Assembly (NCBI GenBank): GCA_038562165.1
Contig: JBCFAO010000012.1
Location: 23,382 to 87,381 of the forward strand
Reading direction: 5' to 3'
Origin: WRMS01 sp038562165
Lineage (GTDB): Bacteria; Bacillota; Peptococcia; DRI-13; UBA5745
Length of the DNA: 64,000 bases
In this document: positions 1 to 8,279 of the stretch, one piece after another
Layout of the letters: the number at the start of each line of letters is the position of its first letter
How positions within the stretch are numbered: position 1 is the stretch's first letter
The notes under the pieces: generated by a model
Database searches by the model: none
What the model saw: the letters and a program-made list of their open reading frames with translations, nothing else
Told to the model about the DNA's origin: nothing
Made by a program: the position numbers and the translations under genes

Positions 1-1050
1 TTGGCCCGGGAGCTAAACGCAGCGGGTATTGCCGACGAGTTTATCTCTCTGGTAGTGGCCTATGGGCATCACCGTCCCAACACGCTTCAGGAGCTGGCTG
101 CGCAGTACGGTCAGGCGGTAATCGGAAGATTTTCCATTGTGCACCACGCCGCCGGGGACCCCGGACAAAACGTGACCCTGGGTTTTACCAAAGGCGGTGT
201 GGAGGTCTCCGTCAACCGCAAATTTGCCGAGGCCGGCGTAAAGGTGCTCACCGGCTGCATTACCCCTCACCAGTTCGCCGGGTTCTCCGGCGGGCGCAAA
301 AGCGTGGTTCCCGGTATCGCAGGTCTTTCTGCCATTAAACGGCATCATTCTTTTCCTATCCGGCCCGAGGCTATTTCCCTGGGCCTGCTGGAGGGCAACC
401 GTTTCCACACTGAGTCCCTGGAGGCGGCCCGCCTGGCCGGGGTGGATTTCATCGTGAATGCGGTGGAAAACACCGGCCGGGAACTGGTACGGTGTGTTGC
501 CGGTGACTTGGAGGAGGCCTATTTGGCGGGGGTAGAGGTCAGCCGCAGGATCTGGACGGTGCCCATTCCTCGGCAGCCGGACATCGTTATCGTTAGTCCC
601 GGCGGATTTCCCCGGGATCTGGACCTGCATCAGTCGCAAAAAGCCCTGGGCTGCGCTGAGATGGTCTGTCCCCCGGGAGGAGGCATTATCCTGTGTGCCC
701 ACTGTCCCGACGGGGCAGGGAAACCCGGCAAGCTGCTGCGGGAGGCCCGCAGCCTGGATGAGGTTATAAACCGGTTTCTGACCCGGGGCTTTGAGCCCGA
801 CGGCAACGGCAAGGCCTACATGTTGGCCCGGGCAGCGGCAAAATACCGCATTATCCTGGCAGGGAGCGCCATCCCTCAGGCCGACCTGCGCACCATGTTT
901 CTGGACGGTTACGATACCGTAGAGGAGGCCATAGAAGTGATGCTGAAGCAATACGGCCCGGCGGCGCATATCTTGGCGGTTCCCAACGCCTCCGAAATTA
1001 TCCCTGTGCTGCGGAGAGCCGCTGAAAAAGTGGGTGAAACTACGCTGTGA
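1..1050 (+). CDS. LarA-like nickel-pincer racemase/isomerase family protein, 5' end cut by the window
   Basis: This is a member of the lactate racemase (LarA/DUF2088) family, whose known members interconvert 2-hydroxyacid stereoisomers with a nickel-pincer nucleotide. Visible signatures are the AYGHHRPNT segment near residue 20 and GCITPHQFAGFSGGRKSVVP near residues 82-101, which holds the His and Lys expected to contact the cofactor. The reading frame is open to base 1, and LarA proteins are usually about 420 residues, so roughly 70-80 N-terminal residues probably lie outside the window and the apparent TTG start is not real. The stop overlaps the next gene by 4 bp (GTGA), implying translational coupling. 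The substrate is unknown. The family assignment is firm and the exact activity is inference. No larB, larC or larE cofactor genes are present here. Confidence 0.82.
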   Translation: MARELNAAGIADEFISLVVAYGHHRPNTLQELAAQYGQAVIGRFSIVHHAAGDPGQNVTLGFTKGGVEVSVNRKFAEAGVKVLTGCITPHQFAGFSGGRKSVVPGIAGLSAIKRHHSFPIRPEAISLGLLEGNRFHTESLEAARLAGVDFIVNAVENTGRELVRCVAGDLEEAYLAGVEVSRRIWTVPIPRQPDIVIVSPGGFPRDLDLHQSQKALGCAEMVCPPGGGIILCAHCPDGAGKPGKLLREARSLDEVINRFLTRGFEPDGNGKAYMLARAAAKYRIILAGSAIPQADLRTMFLDGYDTVEEAIEVMLKQYGPAAHILAVPNASEIIPVLRRAAEKVGETTL

Positions 1051-2126
1051 CTGCTTTGCGGCTCCTCATTACCCTTGCCGCCGGCTGCATCGGCGGCTCC
1101 CTGGCCCTAAAGGCCAAAATGCCGGCGGGAGCGCTGGTAGGAGCCATGGTCTTTGCTGCCGCCTGGAATCTTTTTACCAATACCGCCTATATCCCTTGGT
1201 ATTTTAAGCCTTGTGCCCAGTCGGTGGCGGGGGCCTTCATCGCCTTGCCCCTGACCCGGGCCCAGGTAAAAAACCTCCGGGGGCTGCTGAAACCGGCTGC
1301 CATCGTCGTGGCCGGCATGCTGCTGTTTTCCATCGGCTCCGGCTACCTGTGCCGCAGCTCCACTGCCGGGCAGGTAACGCTGATCAGCGGTTTTCTGATG
1401 AGCTCGCCCGGAGGCATGACGGATATTGTACTCATGGCCGGCGACTTGGGGGCCGATACGCTGCAGGTTTCTGTGGTGCACCTGATTCGTAATTTCACCA
1501 ATCTTTTGCTGTTTCCCTTGTTGGACGGCCTCTGCCTGAGACTGCTGATCCGGAGAAAACCGGAGGTGTTTGCAGCCCGGTGCGGGGAAGCAAGCGGCGA
1601 ATATTACGGCGCCGTCCACAGCTTTGATTGGATGAATCTTTTTCTTTCTCTTGCCCTGGCCCTGGCCTGCGGCTGGCTGGGCTATTTCACCGGACTGCCG
1701 GCAGGGGCGTTGCTGTTTTCTTTGGTAGGCTTTGCCGCCTTCAACATTACCACCCAGCGGGGATGCATCCCCATTTCCCTGCGCCGGTTTACCCAGATGT
1801 GTACCGGCACGCTGGTGGGCAGCGCCATCACCCGGGAAAGTTTAGCCGGCCTACGCCATCTGATTTTTCCTATTTTAATTGTGGTGCTGGTCAATCTGGT
1901 GATGAACTGGACCCTGGGCGCCATTCTTTATTTCTACACGCCCCTTGATCTGCATACCAGTTTCATCGCCACCATTCCGGGGGCGGCGGCGGATATGGCC
2001 ATGATCGCCGAGGATCTGGACGGCGACGGATTGAAGGTCGCACTGATTCAAATTATCCGCTTTATCAGCGTGGTCATGATCTACCCCCAGGTCTACAGGC
2101 TTCTGGCCGCCCTGAGCGCGGCATAG
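1047..2126 (+). CDS. AbrB-family (PF05145) integral membrane transporter
   Basis: This 359-residue, very hydrophobic protein has two homologous halves, each with a Gly/Pro-rich SSPGGMTDIVLMAGDLGAD-type or TIPGAAADMAMIAEDLDGD-type segment (about residues 122-140 and 309-327). That duplicated motif is typical of the AbrB/ammonia-monooxygenase-like membrane family, often annotated as transporters or wrongly as regulators. The GTG start overlaps the stop of the preceding LarA-like gene. It sits between two LarA-like genes, so it may move the hydroxyacid or related acid that they isomerise. That role is inferred from position only. Confidence 0.75.
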   Translation: MTALRLLITLAAGCIGGSLALKAKMPAGALVGAMVFAAAWNLFTNTAYIPWYFKPCAQSVAGAFIALPLTRAQVKNLRGLLKPAAIVVAGMLLFSIGSGYLCRSSTAGQVTLISGFLMSSPGGMTDIVLMAGDLGADTLQVSVVHLIRNFTNLLLFPLLDGLCLRLLIRRKPEVFAARCGEASGEYYGAVHSFDWMNLFLSLALALACGWLGYFTGLPAGALLFSLVGFAAFNITTQRGCIPISLRRFTQMCTGTLVGSAITRESLAGLRHLIFPILIVVLVNLVMNWTLGAILYFYTPLDLHTSFIATIPGAAADMAMIAEDLDGDGLKVALIQIIRFISVVMIYPQVYRLLAALSAA

Positions 2127-2154
2127 ACTCAACGCAGAATGGAGTGAACCGGCT

Positions 2155-3438
2155 TTGCATGACAAAAACGAAAAAGTAAACGCCCTGCTCTTCAATGAAA
2201 AGATTCCCCGAATGGTCACGATCCGGCAGAAATTCGAGTCCGCCCATATCGAGGATCCGGCGGCGGTGCTCCGGGCCAGCTTTCAGCGGCCTGAGCTGCA
2301 GGATATCGTGAAACCCGGCATGACGGTGGCGGTGACGGCAGGCAGCCGGGGCATAGACAACATCGCCCTCATCATCCGGGAGACCGTGCAGTTTATCCGG
2401 GAAAAGGGCGGGTTTCCCTTTATTGTGCCTGCCATGGGCAGCCATGGCGGCGCTGTGGCGGAGGGGCAGACAGCCCTTTTAAGGAATTTCGGCATCACCG
2501 AGGAGGTTATGGGGTGTCCCGTCCGCTCATCCATGGAAGTAGACCTATTGGATACTCTGGAAGATGGGACGCCGGTCTACATCGACCGGTATGCTCACCA
2601 GGCCGGCGGCATTGTGGTGATCAACCGCATCAAGCCCCATACCGGCTTCCGCGGCCGCTACGAGAGCGGCCTGTTCAAGATGATGGCGGTGGGGCTGGGC
2701 AAGCAGCAGGGGGCCGAAACCGTCCATAACCGGGGCCGCAAACGGATGGGAGAGACCATTGAGCTATGCGGCAATGCCTATCTGAGCAAAGCGAATATTC
2801 TCTTCGGCGTGGCCGCCGTTGAAAATGCCTTTGACCGCACCTTCTTCCTGTCGGCCATGACAAAGGAAGAAATCGCCCTGCAGGAGCCCAGGTATCTGGC
2901 GGAGGCCCGCCGGCTGTTGCCCAGCCTGCTGCTGGAGCATCTGGACGTGCTGGTGGTGGACTACATGGGCAAGAACATCAGCGGCGCCGGCATGGATACC
3001 AACATCACCAAATCCTATGCTCACGGCTATGGTATCAGCCGGGAGGGACGGGCCAGAAAAATCGCCGTTTTAGACCTAACGGTCGAAAGCCACGGGGCGG
3101 CAGTGGGCGTGGGTTCAGCGGACGTGACCACCCGCAGGCTCTTTGAGAAGATGGATTTCAACACGACCTACCCCAACCTGTTGACCAGCGGCGGCACCGA
3201 TTCGGCTAAAATCCCCATGGTGCTGGATAATCACAGGCTGGCTATTCAGGCCGCCATCAAGACGGCCCTAGGCGCCGATAAGGAGCGTATCCGTATGGTG
3301 AGAATCCGGGATACCCTGCACATCAGCGAGATTCAAATTTCCGAGGCGCTGCTGGAAGAAGCCAAAAGCCATCCCGCCATTGAAATTGTGGGAGAGCCGC
3401 AAGAGCTGGCCTTCGATGAGGAGGGCAATTTATTTTAA
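2155..3438 (+). CDS. LarA-like (DUF2088) protein of a second, divergent subgroup
   Basis: This 427-residue protein has VPAMGSHGGAVAEGQ near residue 92 and INRIKPHTGFRGRYESGLFK near residues 159-178, patterns of the nickel-pincer isomerase superfamily but of a different subgroup from the gene at the window start. The conserved His and Lys of the cofactor site are present (KPHTGF and a downstream Lys). The start is a TTG preceded by a GGAG about 10 bp upstream. An internal ATG at codon 20 is a possible alternative start. It is the third gene of the LarA-like/AbrB/LarA-like operon. Its substrate cannot be read from the sequence. Confidence 0.75.
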   Translation: MHDKNEKVNALLFNEKIPRMVTIRQKFESAHIEDPAAVLRASFQRPELQDIVKPGMTVAVTAGSRGIDNIALIIRETVQFIREKGGFPFIVPAMGSHGGAVAEGQTALLRNFGITEEVMGCPVRSSMEVDLLDTLEDGTPVYIDRYAHQAGGIVVINRIKPHTGFRGRYESGLFKMMAVGLGKQQGAETVHNRGRKRMGETIELCGNAYLSKANILFGVAAVENAFDRTFFLSAMTKEEIALQEPRYLAEARRLLPSLLLEHLDVLVVDYMGKNISGAGMDTNITKSYAHGYGISREGRARKIAVLDLTVESHGAAVGVGSADVTTRRLFEKMDFNTTYPNLLTSGGTDSAKIPMVLDNHRLAIQAAIKTALGADKERIRMVRIRDTLHISEIQISEALLEEAKSHPAIEIVGEPQELAFDEEGNLF

Positions 3439-3487
3439 GTCTTGTCTGACGTTTTAAATAGAGCAAAAAGAGAGCAAAGAAAAAGGG

Positions 3488-3517
3488 CTTGTCTCGATGA
3501 AGAGGCAGTCTTTTTTT
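3488..3517 (+). terminator. Probable rho-independent terminator of the LarA-like operon
   Basis: A short imperfect hairpin (TTGTCTC against GAGGCAG, with G-U pairs and a six-base loop) is followed by seven T residues. It lies 50 bp after the last gene of the operon. Confidence 0.5.
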
Positions 3518-3747
3518 ATGTATTACCATGCAAAATAATTTATAAATAAAAATTTCCAAACAATTTCTTAATTCTTAAAATTATCTTTTATCAGACGAAA
3601 GGTCTGGCAGGAAATTGAAAGTTGAAGTGGAATTTAAAGTGAATTGAGTTAAAAATTACTTAGTCATGAATTCAGGCAGACTTAGGATAAGGTGCCGCTT
3701 ACATTAGAGCTATGGATAATGATATAGATATTCTTCCGCAAGGTAGT

Positions 3748-3792
3748 GAAAGGAGGGGCGCAGAGACTTTCCGGCATCGCCAAATCGTTGGC
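3748..3792 (+). promoter_or_regulatory. Foldable leader with competing stems before the TRAP-type permease
   Basis: The 375-bp gap before the permease ends in a potentially structured leader. GAAAG (3748-3752) can pair with CTTTC (3767-3771), while GGCG (3757-3760) can pair with CGCC (3778-3781), which makes an interleaved pseudoknot. A competing hairpin GCCAA-ATCG-TTGGC (3779-3792) uses the same GCC and ends just before the AAGGAGG ribosome site. I do not recognise it as a known riboswitch class. The upstream part of the gap is AT-rich and shows nothing further that I can name. Confidence 0.35.
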
Positions 3793-3813
3793 AGTTAAAA
3801 AAGGAGGGATACC

Positions 3814-5166
3814 ATGATTATCGTTATCATTCCATTTATTGTTTTACTGGCTATTATTTTAATTCCTAAGATTCCTCTTGTTGGCGGCAATATACAAGCC
3901 GGTCTGCTGATTACGGGTTTAGTGGCTCTTTTGATGGGAGGAGTCATAAATCCGGTTGATTGGGGTCTGGCCTGGATTGACGGCGTAGACCGGATTGCCT
4001 GGGTTATTTGCTTGTCGGTATTCGGCAGCGTCTATGCTGAAACTCAGGTGGAAATGGGTACAATGGATACCGTAATCAATTCCTTGCGGGCCTTGTTCGG
4101 ACATTCGCCTAAAGGGCTGATCATTTCCGTTATGATCGCCTTGACCATTGCCGGTTCTTTATTGGGTGACGCTATTGCCGCTTCCACCGTTATCGGTGTT
4201 CTGGTCATCAAATCCTTAGCGGAGATGAATTTAACAGGCGAGCAGATTTCCGCCACTATCGTTATGGGCGCAAGCCTTGGTTCTATCATGCCGCCGATCA
4301 CCCAAGCCATATTTCTGGCTGCCGGCTTGGTAGGCATTGAACCCGATCCCGTAGTTAACATTGGTTATTTTACCGTCGGTGTCGGTGTCATTCTTTGTTC
4401 TATTTATGTGGCGAATATGTTTATCAAAATTAAATCCCTGCCGGAAGACTTGATTCCCAAGGAGACGGCCGGTCAGATCGTCAGGAAAAATTGGCCTACG
4501 CTGGTTCCTTTGTTTATCCTGATCCTTCTGGTAGTTTTGCGGACCGGCTTCAAGATTGACGTGATCACCATGGTTATGGGCGGCTTTATTGATATCATTA
4601 AGACCATTCCGATCATCAAAGGCTTCTCCAACCTGATTGTTCTCAGCATCATTATCGTCATGGTCATCAGTTTCTTTTTTCCCAGGGTGCGCAGCCAGTT
4701 GGGCACCGTCGTTGGCCGGGGCTTAGTTAATGTAAAGACCAGCTTCACGGTGCAGGTCAGCGCCGGTCTGATGCTGGGTGCTTTCTACAAAGCCGGCCAG
4801 ATCGAAGCTGTAAAAACCTTTGCCTTAGCTCTCAACCAGAACCTGCTGAAGCTGGGCGGCAGCGCCGCTCTTTGCTTGCTCGGTATGCTCACCGGTTCTC
4901 AGACCACCGCCCAAAACGCCATTTTCTCTTTCTTTGGCCCCGCCTTGATTGAGATCGGCCTGGATCCGGTGAATGTAGCCGTAGCCGGCGCCCATTTGGC
5001 TATGTCTGGCCAGGGCCTGCCTCCTGCCGACCTGACTACCTTTGTGGTGGCCGGCCTGGTTGGCGGTATTTTGGGTATTAAGGTTGACCCCGTAAAATCC
5101 ATGTTTTATTCTGCCGTAATGTGCATTTATTTCTTGATTGTGGGCATTGTATTCCTTTATATCTAA
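3814..5166 (+). CDS. TRAP-type large permease (DctM-like) membrane transporter
   Basis: This 450-residue polytopic membrane protein resembles the large (DctM-like) subunit of TRAP transporters. It has repeated hydrophobic segments throughout, a conserved GDAIAASTVIGVLVIKSLAE loop near residue 112 and GASLGSIMPPITQAIFLAAG near residue 148. TRAP systems usually need a periplasmic or lipoprotein binding subunit and a small DctQ subunit. Neither is adjacent, so this gene stands alone and its substrate, probably an organic anion, is unknown. The start is an ATG with a strong AAGGAGG site. Related ion-transporter-superfamily carboxylate carriers are an alternative family. Confidence 0.65.
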   Translation: MIIVIIPFIVLLAIILIPKIPLVGGNIQAGLLITGLVALLMGGVINPVDWGLAWIDGVDRIAWVICLSVFGSVYAETQVEMGTMDTVINSLRALFGHSPKGLIISVMIALTIAGSLLGDAIAASTVIGVLVIKSLAEMNLTGEQISATIVMGASLGSIMPPITQAIFLAAGLVGIEPDPVVNIGYFTVGVGVILCSIYVANMFIKIKSLPEDLIPKETAGQIVRKNWPTLVPLFILILLVVLRTGFKIDVITMVMGGFIDIIKTIPIIKGFSNLIVLSIIIVMVISFFFPRVRSQLGTVVGRGLVNVKTSFTVQVSAGLMLGAFYKAGQIEAVKTFALALNQNLLKLGGSAALCLLGMLTGSQTTAQNAIFSFFGPALIEIGLDPVNVAVAGAHLAMSGQGLPPADLTTFVVAGLVGGILGIKVDPVKSMFYSAVMCIYFLIVGIVFLYI

Positions 5167-5214
5167 AACCGAAGCTTTAAGAAAAATAGGGAAGAATACA
5201 AAAAAATACAAACC

Positions 5215-5270
5215 AGGGGCTGTCACAAATTTTGGTCTTTCAAAAAGCCAATTTTTGCGGCAGCCCCTTT
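5215..5270 (+). terminator. Rho-independent terminator after the TRAP-type permease
   Basis: AGGGGCTG (5215-5222) pairs with CAGCCCCT (5261-5268), with a second inner stem TTGG/CCAA. The hairpin is followed by a short T-run. Confidence 0.65.
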
Positions 5271-5342
5271 GTCAACATTGGACCGGCCTCCTGCATATAA
5301 TGATCATTATATCTATGCGTTATAAGATGGGAGTGGAGCGGC

Positions 5343-6488
5343 ATGGAGACTATATATTTAGATAACGGAGCCACCAGCTTTCCCAAGGCCCCGGGTTTAG
5401 GCCAAGCTATGGCGGATTATTTGGATAACAATGGCGTTAATATCAACAGAGGCAGCTATCAGGCCGCCGCCTCCGCCGCCAATGGGGTGCTGGAGACAAG
5501 GGAGCTTTTGGGCGAGCTTTTTCATTATAGAAAGGAGTCCCACATTATTTTTTCTGCCGGGGTTACCCAAAGCCTTAATTTGATCATCAAGGGGCTCCTG
5601 AAACCGGGAGACCACTGTATTGTCAGCTCTATGGAGCATAACGGCGTAATGCGGCCCCTGGTGCAGATGGCAGCCAAGGGAGTAACCTTTGACCGGGTGC
5701 CTTGCGACCGCCGGGGACGGCTGGTGCTCACCGGACTGGAGGAGCTTTTCCGGCCCAATACGAAGCTGGTGGTGATGCTGCATGCTTCCAATGTCTGCGG
5801 TACCCTGATGCCGATAGCCAAAGTAGCCAAGATCTGCCGGGAAAAAGCCGTGCCCTTTGTGCTGGACGCCGCTCAGACAGCAGGCCACATTGACATCAAC
5901 ATGGAAGAATTAGGCTTGGCCGCTCTTTGTTTCCCCGGCCATAAAGGGCTGATGGGCCCCGGCGGCATCGGCGGCATGATTGTTGCGCCGTCTTTGGCGG
6001 CGGAGCTGGAGCCCTTAGTGGCAGGAGGCACCGGCAGCCATTCCGAATCCGAGGAAATGCCGCCAGAACTGCCGGAGCGCTTTGAAGCCGGTACCATGAA
6101 TATTGCCGGCATCTTTGGTCTGCGCCATAGCCTGCAATTCATTAAGAACCAGTCTCTGGAGGCCATTCATCATAAGGAAATGATACTTACCGCCTGTTTC
6201 CTTGACGGCGTCAAAAGAATGGATAGTATCCGGATCGTAGGGGAGCCGGGTATGGCTAACCGGATGGCCGTAGTCTCCCTGGATTTTCTAAACCGGGATA
6301 ATAGCGAAGTCGCCTTTCAACTGGCGGAGCAATACGGCATTATGACCCGCAGCGGGCTGCAATGCGCTCCATCGGCTCATAAGTCCCTGGGCACCTTCCC
6401 CCAGGGTACGGTGCGCTTTTCCTTTAGCTATTTCAATACGGAGGAGCAAATCGACAAAGCGGTGGAGGCAGTGAGGGCTCTGGCTTAA
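5343..6488 (+). CDS. Cysteine desulfurase-like PLP enzyme of the EF2568 type
   Basis: This 381-residue fold-type I (class V) PLP enzyme has the start YLDNGATSFPKAP, the PLP lysine in FPGHKGLMGP near residue 202 and a C-terminal SGLQCAPSAHKSLGTFPQGT with the likely sulfur- or selenium-accepting Cys near residue 340. The C-terminal pattern matches the EF2568-type subfamily rather than IscS or SufS. That subfamily is known from clusters that mature selenium-dependent molybdenum hydroxylases. Nicotinate dehydrogenase of E. barkeri carries labile selenium at molybdenum, and this window encodes such an enzyme 20 kb away, so a role in selenium or sulfur insertion is attractive. No selD, yqeB or yqeC is visible. 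Subfamily assignment is from memory of the motif; function is inference. Confidence 0.72.
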   Translation: METIYLDNGATSFPKAPGLGQAMADYLDNNGVNINRGSYQAAASAANGVLETRELLGELFHYRKESHIIFSAGVTQSLNLIIKGLLKPGDHCIVSSMEHNGVMRPLVQMAAKGVTFDRVPCDRRGRLVLTGLEELFRPNTKLVVMLHASNVCGTLMPIAKVAKICREKAVPFVLDAAQTAGHIDINMEELGLAALCFPGHKGLMGPGGIGGMIVAPSLAAELEPLVAGGTGSHSESEEMPPELPERFEAGTMNIAGIFGLRHSLQFIKNQSLEAIHHKEMILTACFLDGVKRMDSIRIVGEPGMANRMAVVSLDFLNRDNSEVAFQLAEQYGIMTRSGLQCAPSAHKSLGTFPQGTVRFSFSYFNTEEQIDKAVEAVRALA

Positions 6489-6496
6489 GCATAGAC

Positions 6497-6575
6497 AAAG
6501 AGCATGAATAAACAGAAAGAGAAAGAAGGCCTTTGATTGAGGCCTTTCTCCCAATAGTTTATGCATGCTCTTTTT
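6497..6575. terminator. Bidirectional terminator between convergent genes
   Basis: Long outer arms AAAGAGCATG (6497-6506) and CATGCTCTTT (6564-6573) enclose an inner hairpin around GGCC/GGCC with flanking GAAAG/CTTTC. An A-run on the left and a T-run on the right let it serve both the desulfurase gene and the convergent fab operon. Confidence 0.8.
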
Positions 6576-6588
6576 AAATTCAGGGGCC

Positions 6589-6996
6589 CTAGGCCAGCAT
6601 AAATGAGAATTCCCCTTGGGCGCAGAGCTTGTCTCCGACGTAAACCTTGCCTTCCGCAAAGTAAAAGGGCTTCCTTGCTTTCGTAATCCGGCAGTGGCAG
6701 CGGACCCGGTCCCCCGGCTTTACGGGCTGGCGGAAGCGGACGTTGTTGAGGCTGGTATAATACGTCTCGGCGGCCTTTTCTTCTGCCAGGCAAACGGCAC
6801 AGGATTGGGCCATCATTTCGCAGAGAATAACGCCGGGCACCACCGGATTGCCAGGGAAATGACCCTGGAGAAAAAACTCGTCGCCCCGGACGTCGTAATA
6901 AGCGGTGGCACTGCCGTCTTCATTAAGATAGGCTTCCTCCACCAAAAGCATAGGCTCCCGGTGGGGCAATATGGCTTTGATTTCTTCTTTATTCAT
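6589..6996 (-). CDS. fabZ: (3R)-hydroxyacyl-ACP dehydratase FabZ
   Basis: This hotdog-fold dehydratase removes water from 3-hydroxyacyl-ACP in type II fatty acid synthesis. The active-site segment GHFPGNPVVPGVILCEMMAQ holds the catalytic His and Glu, and LPHREPMLLVEEAYL begins the fold. The chosen ATG gives 135 residues, close to the family norm, and is preceded by AGGAGA at good spacing. An upstream in-frame ATG at 7026 would add ten residues without a better ribosome site. It is the last gene of the eight-gene fab operon and runs into the bidirectional terminator. Confidence 0.93.
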   Translation of the reverse strand: MNKEEIKAILPHREPMLLVEEAYLNEDGSATAYYDVRGDEFFLQGHFPGNPVVPGVILCEMMAQSCAVCLAEEKAAETYYTSLNNVRFRQPVKPGDRVRCHCRITKARKPFYFAEGKVYVGDKLCAQGEFSFMLA

Positions 6997-7040
6997 TCTT
7001 TGCATCTCCTTGCTGGTCTGCCGCAATCAATCTGCCGCAA

Positions 7041-8279
7041 TCATTCTGCCGGCACAAAGGCTACCACGCTGTTGTGACCGCCAAAGCCCAAAGAGGTGGA
7101 AAGGGCAAAGTCGCAGGCCACGGCAGCCTTTTGGTTGGGGGTATAGTTCAGATCGCAGTCGGGGTCGGCTTCTTTATAGCCCATGGTGGGCGGAATGACC
7201 CCTTCATGCAAGGCCTTGACGGCGGCAATGGCCTCGGCGGCGCCGGCAGCCCCCAGCATATGGCCGGTCATGGATTTGGTGCTGCTGATGTGCAAGCTTT
7301 TAGCGGCAGTTTCGCCAAAGGCTTTCTTTATAGCCAGGGTTTCCGCTTTGTCATTAAGAGGAGTGGAAGTGCCGTGGGCATTGTAATAGACTTGCATGCC
7401 CTCCCGATATCCGGCTTCCGCCAAGGCTTGACGGATGGCATTGGCTGCTCCTTCCGCTTCCGGATGGGGAGCGGTGATATGGTAGGCGTCGCTGGTGTTG
7501 CCGTAGCCTTTAATCTCTGCGTAAATCTTAGCTCCCCGGGCTTTGGCCTGCTCATATTCCTCCAAAACCAAGATGGCAGCTCCTTCACCCATTACGAAGC
7601 CATCCCGGTTTTTGTCAAAGGGAGTTGAGCTTTCCAAGGGCAGGTTTTTGGTGGAAAGGGCCTGGCAATTGATGAAGCCTGCGGTGGCTAAAGCATTGAT
7701 AGGAGCTTCGGTGCCGCCGGCAATAATGGCGTCGGCGTAGCCGTGCTTGATGGTGCGGAAGGCCTCGCCCAAAGTATGGGTGGAGGTGGCGCAGGCGGTG
7801 ACCACCGGCAGGGTGGGGCCCATGGCTTGATACTTGATGGAAATATTACCGGTAGCCATGTTGGAGATCATCATGGGGATAAAAAAGGGTGAAATTCTGC
7901 GGGGCCCGTCGGAGAGCAGTTTTTCGTGGCCGCTCATAAAGGTGTCCATACCGCCGATACCGGAGCCCACGTAAACCCCCAGGCGTTCCGGTTTCACCCG
8001 GCCCATAATCCCGCTGTCCTCCATGGCCTGGGCGGCCGCGGCTAAAGCGTATTGGCTGTAAAGATCAGTGCGGCGAATATCATTTTTCTCCATATAAAGG
8101 GAAGGATCAAAGTCCTTTACTTCCGCCGCTATGTTTACCTTAAAACCCTCGGTATCAAACTTTGTAATAAAATCAATGCCTACTTTACCGGCAAGCAAAG
8201 CCTGCCAATAGGCGGACAAGGTATTGCCGATGGGAGTGACGGCTCCCATTCCTGTTATTACTACTCTTTTCACATGCAT
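7041..8279 (-). CDS. fabF: Beta-ketoacyl-ACP synthase II FabF
   Basis: This condensing enzyme elongates acyl-ACP with malonyl-ACP. It has the Cys-His-His triad: VTACATSTHTLGEA (Cys near 165), NAHGTSTPLNDK and KSMTGHMLGAAGA. The start VKRVVITGMGAVTPIG is canonical. The annotated ATG at 8279 overlaps fabG by 10 bp, but a GTG at 8273 (giving M-K-R-V-V) forms a 4-bp overlap and fits the family N-terminus better. Either start implies translational coupling with fabG. Confidence 0.95.
   Translation of the reverse strand: MHVKRVVITGMGAVTPIGNTLSAYWQALLAGKVGIDFITKFDTEGFKVNIAAEVKDFDPSLYMEKNDIRRTDLYSQYALAAAAQAMEDSGIMGRVKPERLGVYVGSGIGGMDTFMSGHEKLLSDGPRRISPFFIPMMISNMATGNISIKYQAMGPTLPVVTACATSTHTLGEAFRTIKHGYADAIIAGGTEAPINALATAGFINCQALSTKNLPLESSTPFDKNRDGFVMGEGAAILVLEEYEQAKARGAKIYAEIKGYGNTSDAYHITAPHPEAEGAANAIRQALAEAGYREGMQVYYNAHGTSTPLNDKAETLAIKKAFGETAAKSLHISSTKSMTGHMLGAAGAAEAIAAVKALHEGVIPPTMGYKEADPDCDLNYTPNQKAAVACDFALSTSLGFGGHNSVVAFVPAE

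Noticed and set aside
3604..3620. A second -24/-12 promoter before the TRAP-type permease (TGGCAGG near 3604)
   Set aside because: The -12 half reads TGAAA and lacks the required GC, so it does not fit sigma-54.
5138..5365. A 75-codon frame between the permease and the desulfurase
   Set aside because: It runs through the terminator hairpin and overlaps both flanking genes in another frame.
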